A DNA stretch of 64,000 nt, from NCBI RefSeq assembly GCF_025377685.1, contig NZ_JACEHK010000010.1, positions 62,001 through 126,000 on the forward strand, read 5' to 3'. Under the pieces are notes generated by a model that did no database searches, was not told the origin of the DNA, and worked only from the letters and a program-made list of their open reading frames with translations. A program made the translations under genes and the position numbers. The stretch is from Anaerobacillus sp. CMMVII (lineage in GTDB: Bacteria; Bacillota; Bacilli; Bacillales; Anaerobacillaceae). Positions within the stretch are counted from its first letter, which is position 1. Each line of letters opens with the position of its first letter. Below are positions 56,898-64,000 of this stretch, in pieces.

Positions 56898-57652
56898 TTT
56901 TATTAGTTCCGATCATTTTGTGGGTATGTGGAGCTTATTTTAAAAGAGTGGGGTGGAAAGTTACAAATTACCAAGGTGATGAAATTCCCTACCACTTAGG
57001 TTTTTGTATTTTTTTACTAGTGTTAGGCTACGCATATATCGTAAATAACGTTCTAGTACTTATCTATTTAACTGTCTTATGGGTAACTGGATTTATCGAT
57101 GACAGATATGGGACGAAATATCCAAAGGGATTGAAAGGGCACATTTCTTTATTTTTAAAGACTGGAAAAATGACAACAGGTTTGCTTAAATTAACGAGTA
57201 CATTAGCTGTTTCAATGGTCTTTGTCAGTGTGATTGAACTTAGATTTCTAGAGCAGTTTGTTATTTTATTACTTTTGATTTTACCACCGCATGTGATGAA
57301 TTTATTTGATACAAGGCCGTTGCGAGTATGGAAGGTTATTGCTATTCACGCGCTATTGTATATTCCGTTTATTTTACAAATGTCTTTTTCGTTATTATTT
57401 ACAGTTGGTTTCATCCTCTCAGCATTGGTTTATATTGAAGGGACTCGTCGAGGGATGTTAGGTGATAATGGTGCAACTTTACTAGGTGGGATTATGGGTG
57501 TCATCGCCGTTTACCAGCTTCCGTTTTTTGCACAAGGGCTTTTGATTTGTTTTTATTTGTTTATTATCATAGTAACCGAGAAAATTTCGTTATCAAAGTG
57601 GATTGAAGAAAGACCGTTATTAAGGAAGATTGATCGCTGGGGTATATCGTAG
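56891..57652 (+). CDS. MraY/WecA-like membrane phosphotransferase homologue
   Basis: About 253 residues with eight or so membrane helices. ATG 56891 overlaps the previous stop; the longer frame from 56849 is inside that gene. It keeps signature pieces of the polyprenyl-phosphate sugar-phosphate transferase family, VTGFIDDRYGTKYPKGLKGH (Asp pair) and RRGMLGDNGATLLGGIMG, with NLFDTRPLR in place of the usual N-x3-D-x-D loop. It is shorter than WecA/MraY. It probably handles undecaprenyl phosphate at the membrane; the sugar is unknown. Confidence 0.7.
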   Translation: MVVLLVPIILWVCGAYFKRVGWKVTNYQGDEIPYHLGFCIFLLVLGYAYIVNNVLVLIYLTVLWVTGFIDDRYGTKYPKGLKGHISLFLKTGKMTTGLLKLTSTLAVSMVFVSVIELRFLEQFVILLLLILPPHVMNLFDTRPLRVWKVIAIHALLYIPFILQMSFSLLFTVGFILSALVYIEGTRRGMLGDNGATLLGGIMGVIAVYQLPFFAQGLLICFYLFIIIVTEKISLSKWIEERPLLRKIDRWGIS

Positions 57653-57848
57653 TTTATTTACCATTTGGATTATAAAAGCTGAGCAAAGCTTACGAAACGG
57701 TCAAAATCTAAAAAATTTATCCCATTCGATTAATACATAGATGAGATGTATAAAACCAGTTTAGCATCCCGTTGGGTTCTAGGATTTTGGTTTTCCTTCT
57801 TCTAAGCCAGCTCGAGTCCGAACTTCTTTTCTATATTTTAACCAGCTC

Positions 57849-57886
57849 CAGTCCGAACTTAACCTAGGTTCGGACTGCTTTCTTTC
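57849..57886 (+). terminator. terminator after steA cluster
   Basis: CAGTCCGAACTTA pairs with TAGGTTCGGACTG around ACC, then CTTTCTTTC. A second incomplete copy of CCAGCTCNAGTCCGAACTT stands 32 bases upstream at 57809. Confidence 0.7.
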
Positions 57887-57903
57887 TTCTAAACCTAGTT
57901 TTA

Positions 57904-58392
57904 CTATACAGAAAATTTACCTTTGTTTATTATTCTAATTACTGAAATGATATTTCTGCATATTAACATTTTTAGCATAAGACTTATGAATGAATGATAC
58001 CAAGACCAACCCTTTTTCCATGTAATTAGCTTGGTTTTTTTCTCGGCAATCGTCTCTATAATTACTTGCGGTATAATAAGAGGAAATAGTTTCGTGAAAT
58101 TTCCAATTGGTTTGCTGTTTAGTGTCCATTGATTATAATAAAGTAACATTAAAGGGTAATGTATAAAGTCAAAGGGGAGATGGATTTTGTACTTGGGAAA
58201 CAGTTTTTTTGGGTATTTTAGATATCCTTTGGTTACCAAATATTTATCTGAGAAATAATTACCAATGAAACTTACGAGGTAAACGATCATCCAATCTTTA
58301 AATGAACGTTTCACGATCGCGAACGGTAATAAAGCTAGTCCAACAATAGTAGTTAGGGTTAAAAAGTAATATGGTATCCTTTTTTTCTTCAT
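57904..58392 (-). CDS. CBO0543-like small membrane protein
   Basis: A 162-residue protein with about four hydrophobic helices (YYFLTLTTIVGLALLPFAIV, WMIVYLVSFIGNYFSD, FIHYPLMLLYYNQWT, LFPLIIPQVIIETIAE) and the late WYHSFISL. This pattern resembles the poorly known CBO0543 family of Firmicutes. ATG 58392 with AGGAGGTG ahead. It is convergent with the steA cluster, and the base composition is AT-richer than its neighbours. Function unknown. Confidence 0.55.
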   Translation of the reverse strand: MKKKRIPYYFLTLTTIVGLALLPFAIVKRSFKDWMIVYLVSFIGNYFSDKYLVTKGYLKYPKKLFPKYKIHLPFDFIHYPLMLLYYNQWTLNSKPIGNFTKLFPLIIPQVIIETIAEKKTKLITWKKGWSWYHSFISLMLKMLICRNIISVIRIINKGKFSV

Positions 58393-58575
58393 TTTTTACA
58401 CCTCCTCTAATATTTTGTTGAAATATAGTTTTTTTATGCGAAGTGTAATCTTGATTTAAACTTATCTAATTAAACTAGATTTGTGTGAAAATACATCTCG
58501 GGTATAATTCTTAGCACTGTTATACGCTTAGCTCCATTAAAAATTTGAACTTTAAAAGTACTTTTAAAATACACA

Positions 58576-58611
58576 AAAAGGGAGGATGGGCATATGCCCA
58601 TCCTCCTTTTT
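58576..58611. terminator. strong hairpin terminator, both strands
   Basis: AAAAAGGGAGGATGGGCAT is complementary to ATGCCCATCCTCCTTTTT with almost no loop. It lies downstream of the minus-strand gene at 58761. Confidence 0.85.
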
Positions 58612-58665
58612 GCCTCTTCTACATTAAAACGAAGAGCTTATTTGTTACAGATATAGATGAAAAAT

Positions 58666-58755
58666 AGTGTAGAGTGTAGAGTTATCTGTGAGTGTTTGCT
58701 TCGAAGTAATACTTTCAATCAACTCAAAACTCATAATTCAAAACTCTTAACTCAA
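58666..58755. repeat. heptamer palindromic repeat, copy 4
   Basis: GTGTAGAGTGTAGAG left, centre TTTGCTTCGAAGTAAT, then CTCAAAACTCATAATTCAAAA right. Same build as copies 1-3; it lies just downstream of yqzF. Confidence 0.65.
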
Positions 58756-58760
58756 TGAAT

Positions 58761-58994
58761 TTACTTTTTAAATCTTGGAGCTACTTTGTTGTTTTTACGG
58801 TCTCGGTAAAGTACAAAACCAGCAATGAAGCCGATGCCAATGATCATAAAAAGAAGTCCGCTGAAAAATTGAAGCCACAATGAAGGGAAAGGTTGATGGA
58901 GGATCTTAAAAAAGATATCCCTCATTAATTTAATTCCATATCCAGCTAGTAAGCCGGGGATAACTAAAATCATAAGTGCAAGAAACCTTTGCAT
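58761..58994 (-). CDS. yqzF: YqzF family protein (DUF2627)
   Basis: A 77-residue protein with two membrane helices (FLALMILVIPGLLAGYGI and LQFFSGLLFMIIGIGFIAGFV) and a basic tail. Its location beside bkdR is the same as in B. subtilis. Divergent from bkdR. ATG 58994. Function unknown. Confidence 0.85.
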   Translation of the reverse strand: MQRFLALMILVIPGLLAGYGIKLMRDIFFKILHQPFPSLWLQFFSGLLFMIIGIGFIAGFVLYRDRKNNKVAPRFKK

Positions 58995-59165
58995 AATTTG
59001 AAAACCTCACAAGTATAAGATAATTGGTGAAAACTAATACTGTTTTATTTTACTAAAACTATTGTCTGTTGTCCAAATGAGAATCCTTTGGTTGTTGTTA
59101 GCTCCATAGTGTATAGTTATGGTAGGGATAACTCGCTAAATCATGCTTAACGAGAAGGTGTGTTA

Positions 59166-61237
59166 ATGAAAAAATGTTTAATTGTTGGTGCGGGCAAAGG
59201 TGGAACGGCATTACTTAATATTTTGGTTGAAGCGGATATGATGAAAGTTATAGGTGTTGCTGATAAGAACATTAGTAGCCCTGGGGTAGTGATAGCTGAG
59301 AAGCTTGGAATTAGGACAAGTCAGGACTGGAGGACGCTATTAACGGAAGAAGTTGATGTGGTTGTTGAAGCTACAGGTGATGAAGACTTTTTTTTAGAAT
59401 TAAAACTTGCTTGTGAAAAGACTGGTATTGTTTTAATTCCTAGTTCAGTAGCGACATTAATCTTTAATTTAATTGAAGAAAAAGAATTATTAATAGATGA
59501 ATTGAAAAATTATTACTCAAAACAAGAAATTATTTTAAATTCTACCCATGATGGAATGCTTGCTATTGATAATAGTTCCCGTGTAACGTTAATTAATCGT
59601 AGCGCTGAACAAATGTTGGGCCTAGCGGATGGAGAGGCGGTTGGAAAGAACATTCATGATATTTTACCCACCAGTGAGTTGGACCGAGTCCTCCACACTG
59701 GTGTAGTGGAAATGAATAGGATGCAGGAAATAAGCAATGGGCTAACGATTGTAACCACTCGAGTGCCAATGTTACATAATGGAGAAATTGTTGGTGCCCT
59801 CGCAGTCTTTAAAGATATTACTGAGATTGTGCAAATGGCAGAAGAGGTAACAAACTTAAAAAGTATTCAGACAATGTTAGAAGCGATATTCTCTTCTTCG
59901 GATGATGCTATTTCTGTAGTCGATGAAAAAGGGAAAGGTTTAATGATTAATCCAGCCTATACTCGTTTAACTGGTTTAACTGCAGAACAAGTAATCGGCA
60001 TGCCTGCTACAGCAGATATATCAGAGGGTGAAAGCATGCATATGCATGTATTAAAAAACCGGAAAGCGGTCCGCGGAACGAGGATGAAAGTAGGACCAAA
60101 GAAAAAAGACGTGGTCGTCAATGTTGCTCCAGTAATAGTGGATGGAAAGTTAAAGGGGAGTGTCGGAGTTCTTCATGATATGTCGGAGATCAAGTCGCTG
60201 ACTGATGAATTGGAAAGGGCGCGACAAATTATTCGTACATTAGAAGCGAAATATTCTTTTGATGATATTATTGGTGCTTCTGAAGAGATGATGTTTGCAA
60301 TCCAGCAAGCGAAACTTGCGGCTTCAACTCCAGCTACGATTTTGCTAAGAGGTGAATCGGGAACTGGGAAAGAATTATTTGCTCATGCAATCCATAATGA
60401 AAGCGATCGGAAGTATAATAAATTTGTCCGAGTAAATTGTGCTGCGATTTCTGAGACTTTATTAGAAAGTGAATTGTTTGGGTACGAAGAAGGTGCATTC
60501 TCAGGTGCAAAAAGAGGAGGGAAGCGTGGCCTTTTTGAAGAGGCTAATGGTGGTAGTATTTTCTTAGATGAAATTGGTGAGCTTAGCGTTAACACTCAAG
60601 CGAAACTACTCAGGGTGTTGCAAGAAGGGGAAATTCTTAGAGTCGGTGGTACAAAACCAATTTCAATTAAAGTTAGAGTAATTGCTGCTACAAATGTAAA
60701 TTTAGAAAAGGTATAAACAAAAATACCTTTCGGGAAGATTTATACTATAGGCTCAATAGATTACCTATTTATATTCCTTCTCTTAGGAAGCGTAAACAGG
60801 ATATTCCTGCATTATCTAATCATTTAATATCAAAAATAAATCAGGATTATGGAAGAAAAGTAACCGGTCTTACCAAAAGGGCGGAAAAACTACTGATGGC
60901 TTATGACTGGCCTGGTAATGTTCGTGAACTTGAGAATGTACTGGGAAGAGCAATGATCTTTATGCGTTTTAATGAAATTGAGATCGATGATTTTCATATA
61001 CCTCCACTCGATGTTGATCCTAAAGAAAATAGTCAGTACGTAGAGGAAGTGAAACAGAGTTCAAAATCTTTTTCATTAGCTCAAAAAGTTCAAGAGTTTG
61101 AAAAAGAACAAATTATTCGAGCTTTACAAAACCATAAGGGAAATAAAACGGCAACTGCTAAGAGTTTGGAATTATCGATTAGAAATCTTTATTATAAAAT
61201 GGAGAAATACAACATTGAAATAAATGACATGCAATAA
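59166..61237 (+). CDS. bkdR: sigma-54 activator BkdR, frameshifted
   Basis: About 690 residues, the activator of the branched-chain keto acid operon. In order: Rossmann-like N-terminal domain ([16 protein letters not shown]), two PAS domains (about 120-225 and 235-340), AAA+ domain with Walker [16 protein letters not shown] loop contacting sigma-54 and [12 protein letters not shown], and a Fis-type HTH ([20 protein letters not shown]). The frame breaks at about 60715, in GGTATAAACAAAAATACC; homology resumes as [22 protein letters not shown] 59166 follows AAGGTG; GTG 59160 lies too near it. Confidence 0.93.
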
Positions 61238-61244
61238 TTTGCAT
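61229..61244. promoter_or_regulatory. candidate BkdR upstream activating site
   Basis: ATGCAATAATTTGCAT, a perfect dyad (ATGCAA-TAAT-TTGCAT) at the end of bkdR, 84 bases before the -24 element. Distance and symmetry suit an enhancer-binding site for a sigma-54 activator. Not tested against other targets. Confidence 0.45.
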
Positions 61245-61327
61245 GGTATGATAAAAGTTGCACGGTTACATATGGATTTGTGAACAAAAAGTGTACAAAG
61301 GACGCTGACTATCGTTATTTGCGAAAA

Positions 61328-61343
61328 TGGCATGAATATTGCA
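61328..61343 (+). promoter_or_regulatory. sigma-54 (-24/-12) promoter of ptb operon
   Basis: TGGCATGAATATTGCA matches the TGGCAC-N5-TTGCA consensus at all key positions, about 50 bases before the ptb start. It fits BkdR as activator. Confidence 0.88.
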
Positions 61344-61390
61344 TTGAAAAAGTGTAACCCGTGGTAACGATTATGAAAGGCGGAGATTTA

Positions 61391-62293
61391 GTGAGTTTAG
61401 ATCAATTTATGGAAGATGCAATTCAACTTCCTGAGAAGGTTGTAGCTGTTGCAGCTGCAGAAGATGAAGAGGTAATTGAAGCTGTAGTAAAAGCAGTTGA
61501 AAAAAGGATCGCAACCTTCATCTTATACGGAAACGAAGAAAAGATTAAATCTCTCCTTACAAAAAGGATTGCAGGTTATGAAGTTAATCAATTCGTTAAA
61601 ATTGTTGACGCGAAAAATGAAAAAGAGGCTGCAAAATTTGCTGTCCAAGGTGTAAACGCTGGTATCGCTGATGTATTGATGAAAGGAATGGTGTCAACCT
61701 CAGTGATTCTAAAGGAAGTTCTTAACAAAGAATACGGGTTAAGAACAGGAAGTGTATTATCGCATGTAGCCGCTTTTCAAATTCAGGGCTTCGATCGTCT
61801 TATCTTTGTAACAGATGCTGCTATGAATATTGCACCAGATTTAAATCAAAAAGTTGAAATTATTAACAATGCGGTGGGTTTGGCAAATAGGTTAGGTTTA
61901 TCATTGCCTAAGGTAGCTGTTATTTCGGCAGTAGAAACGGTAAATCCAAATATGGGTGCTACTGTTGATGGTGCAATACTTTCGCAGATGAATGTAAGAG
62001 GGCAAATAAAGAATTGCATTGTTGATGGCCCTCTAGCGTTAGATAATGCCATTTCAATGCAAGCAGCAGAGTTAAAGGGAATTAAAGGGGAAGTTGCGGG
62101 GAATGCAGACATCATCATGGTGCCTACCATTGAGGTAGGTAATGCCCTTTACAAGTCGTTAGTTTATTTTGCTAAGGCAAAAGTAGGAGCAGTGATTACC
62201 GGAGCAAAGGCGCCAATTGTATTGACATCAAGAGCTGATTCTGCAGAAAGTAAGCTGTATTCATTAGCGTTGGCAGTTCGTTCAGTTAGCTAA
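61391..62293 (+). CDS. ptb: phosphate butyryltransferase
   Basis: A 300-residue enzyme (YqiS) turning butyryl-CoA or branched acyl-CoA into acyl phosphate. PTA/PTB fold: ADVLMKGMVSTSVILKEVL, VTDAAMNIAPDLNQKVEIINNAV, DGPLALDNAIS, ADIIMVPTIEVGNALYKSLVYF. GTG 61391 has AAAGGCGGAG ahead; an ATG further up at 61373 is in frame but has no site. Followed by bcd and buk, all downstream of the sigma-54 promoter. Confidence 0.93.
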   Translation: MSLDQFMEDAIQLPEKVVAVAAAEDEEVIEAVVKAVEKRIATFILYGNEEKIKSLLTKRIAGYEVNQFVKIVDAKNEKEAAKFAVQGVNAGIADVLMKGMVSTSVILKEVLNKEYGLRTGSVLSHVAAFQIQGFDRLIFVTDAAMNIAPDLNQKVEIINNAVGLANRLGLSLPKVAVISAVETVNPNMGATVDGAILSQMNVRGQIKNCIVDGPLALDNAISMQAAELKGIKGEVAGNADIIMVPTIEVGNALYKSLVYFAKAKVGAVITGAKAPIVLTSRADSAESKLYSLALAVRSVS

Positions 62294-62323
62294 AAAAAGA
62301 GTGGAAATAGGGAGGAAAAAACG

Positions 62324-63420
62324 ATGGAATTATTTAAGTATATGGAAATGTATGATTACGAGCAAGTGGTTGTTTGTCAGGACAAACAATCAGGTCTTAA
62401 AGCAATAATTGCTATTCACGATACAACACTTGGACCTGCATTAGGCGGAACAAGAATGTGGACATACAATTCTGAAGCAGAAGCATTTGAGGACGCTCTT
62501 CGTTTAGCTAAAGGAATGACTTATAAGAATGCAGCAGCAGGATTAAACCTCGGTGGGGGAAAACTGTAATTATTGGTGATCCTCGTAAAGATAAAAATGA
62601 AGCGATGTTCCGAGCTTTTGGTCGTTACGTTCAAGGTTTAAATGGTCGTTATATTACAGCCGAAGACGTTGGGACTACAGTCGCTGACATGGATTTAATT
62701 CATGAAGAAACTGATTATGTAACAGGGATTTCTCCTGCTTTTGGTTCTTCAGGTAACCCTTCACCAGTAACTGCCTATGGCGTATACGTTGGTATGAAAG
62801 CGGCTGCAAAAGAAGCTTTTGGTTCTGATTCATTAGAGGGACTTACAGTTGCTGTTCAAGGTGTAGGAAATGTATCTTATACACTTTGTAAGCATCTGCA
62901 CGAAGAAGGAGCTAAGCTGATCGTAACTGATATTAATAAAGAGGCTGTTGCAAGAGCGGTTGAAGATTTCGATGCGAAAGCTGTTGATATTAATGATATT
63001 TACAGTGTTGAATGTGATATTTTCTCTCCTTGTGCTCTAGGAGCTATTATTAATGATGAAACAATCCCGCAATTAAAAGCAAAGGTTATCGCTGGTGCTG
63101 CTAACAATCAGCTGAAAGAGACAAGACATGGTGACCAAATTGCTGAATTAGGAATTGTTTATGCACCTGACTATGTAATAAATGCGGGTGGTGTTATTAA
63201 CGTAGCGGATGAATTATACGGATATAACCGTGAACGTGCACTAAAGAGAGTTGAAACAATTTATGATAAAATTGAAACAATTTTTGAAATCTCAAAACGT
63301 GATGGTATCCCTACTTATTTAGCTGCTGATCGTATGGCTGAAGAAAGAATTGCAACGATGCGTCAGTCACGTAAACAATTTTTAGTCAATGAGCACAGCA
63401 TTTTAAGTAGACGTCGTTAG
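62324..63420 (+). CDS. bcd: leucine dehydrogenase, frameshifted
   Basis: NAD-dependent oxidative deamination of leucine, valine and isoleucine to keto acids. Catalytic Lys80 in GLNLGGGK and GTRMW substrate-binding part; Rossmann [17 protein letters not shown]. The frame breaks at about 62562, where GGAAAACTG lacks one A for [12 protein letters not shown]; the rest runs 62605-63420. About 365 residues joined, normal. ATG with AGGGAGGAA. Confidence 0.94.
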
Positions 63421-63570
63421 TTCCCAGATGAAATAGATAGAGGTTGACTTTAGAGGAGTTTTGAAAAGATAAGTATATTTAAACAGGACTTATGTTTTTC
63501 TTTTGAGGCTAATAAGTTAGCCTCTATCGCTTTAAATGGGGAGAAATTTAATTAGTTGGAGGTAAGTTTT
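63421..63570 (+). other. bcd-buk spacer with hairpin
   Basis: A 150-base gap within the operon. GAGGCTA and TAGCCTC at 63505-63524 form a small hairpin not followed by a T-run; it may be a processing or partial-termination site. No gene is seen. Confidence 0.35.
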
Positions 63571-64000
63571 TTGCAACATGAATATCGAATACTCGCTATA
63601 AACCCAGGTTCAACATCAACGAAGATTGGGGTCTACGATAATGAACGTTCTTTAATGGAAAAAACAATCCGTCATGATGCTGAAAAGATTCAGTCTTATG
63701 AAAAAATTATTGATCAATACTCATTTCGTAAAGAGACCATTCTAGCAACTCTTCACGAAGAGGGGATTAACATTTCGAAATTAAGTGCCGTTGTCGGAAG
63801 AGGTGGATTACTCCGCCCTATTGAAGGTGGTACTTACGAGGTTAATGAAAAAATGTTAAAAGATTTACGTATGGGTTTTGCAGGAGAACATGCATCAAAT
63901 TTAGGTGGGATTTTAGCGTACGAAATTGCTACACAGTTAAATATCCCTTCATATATCGTCGATCCAGTCGTTGTGGATGAAATGGAGCCAATTGCAAAAA
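63571..64000 (+). CDS. buk: butyrate kinase, partial at window end
   Basis: First 143 residues of a butyrate/branched-chain fatty acid kinase (acyl phosphate + ADP to acid + ATP). TTG start with TTGGAGGTAAG. ASKHA-type phosphate motif [17 protein letters not shown], then [19 protein letters not shown] and [16 protein letters not shown], all typical of Buk. Cut by the window edge. Third gene of the ptb-bcd-buk run. Confidence 0.93.
   Translation, partial: MQHEYRILAINPGSTSTKIGVYDNERSLMEKTIRHDAEKIQSYEKIIDQYSFRKETILATLHEEGINISKLSAVVGRGGLLRPIEGGTYEVNEKMLKDLRMGFAGEHASNLGGILAYEIATQLNIPSYIVDPVVVDEMEPIAK

Noticed and set aside
61238-61390. ptb start at ATG 61373 or further upstream
   Set aside because: These starts lack a ribosome site, whereas GTG 61391 has AAAGGCGGAG at the right distance.

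Overview
The window is a stretch of chromosome from a low-GC, endospore-forming Bacillaceae bacterium. The gene order follows the Bacillus subtilis comG - gcv - efp - spoIIIA - acc - xse/isp/dxs - spo0A - bkd segment almost gene for gene. A B12-dependent ribonucleotide reductase, a pyruvate formate-lyase pair, an OLE RNA and its partner oapA point to a facultative or strict anaerobe from an extreme (probably alkaline) habitat, Anaerobacillus/Alkalihalobacillus-like. That placement is inference; no rRNA is present. No tRNA, rRNA or CRISPR array was seen.

Layout. 1-3.1 kb: an accessory block with a HEPN-type protein, a ParM-like actin with a small partner, short iterons and two unknown proteins. 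It abuts a comGC whose prepilin leader is missing, so the block looks like one end of an element integrated in comGC. 3.1-5.3 kb: comGC-GG and yqzE. 5.5-7.9 kb: yqhG-yqhH (minus). 8.1-12.5 kb: glycine riboswitch and gcvT-gcvPA-gcvPB. 12.5-14.8 kb: yqhL, lipM, a D-amino-acid transaminase gene. 15.1-19.4 kb: NrdR boxes and nrdJ split by two group I introns, the second carrying an HNH endonuclease with four Cys clusters. 19.5-25.8 kb: splB, mntR, yqhO, yqhP, yqhR, aroQ, papQ, efp. 26-32.4 kb: an unknown duplicated-domain protein, yqhV and spoIIIAA-AH, with an unannotated 30-residue membrane peptide between AE and AF. 32.4-35 kb: an IS110 element, two copies of a palindromic repeat and an unknown gene. 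35.2-46 kb: accBC, yqhY, nusB, folD, xseAB, ispA, OLE RNA, oapA, dxs, tlyA. 46-51 kb: argR, recN, spoIVB, spo0A. 51.5-57.7 kb: pflBA and a steA-steB-glycosyltransferase-phosphotransferase-like cluster. 57.9-59 kb: two small membrane proteins. 59-64 kb: bkdR, a sigma-54 promoter, ptb, bcd and the start of buk.

How the genes work together. The glycine cleavage operon under its riboswitch, lipM and folD feed one-carbon and lipoate metabolism. The spoIIIA operon, spoIVB, spo0A and splB belong to sporulation and spore repair. xseAB, recN and splB act in DNA repair. ispA-dxs surround the OLE RNA locus. The ptb-bcd-buk operon turns branched-chain keto acids into acyl phosphates and is driven by BkdR through sigma-54.

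Data quality. About twenty genes, many essential or conserved, carry single-base frameshifts, nearly all one missing base in an A/T or G run, with four in gcvPB alone. This looks like systematic homopolymer undercalling in the assembly rather than decay, so these genes are annotated as whole CDSs with the break noted. The nrdJ interruptions are different: they are true introns with recognisable group I cores.
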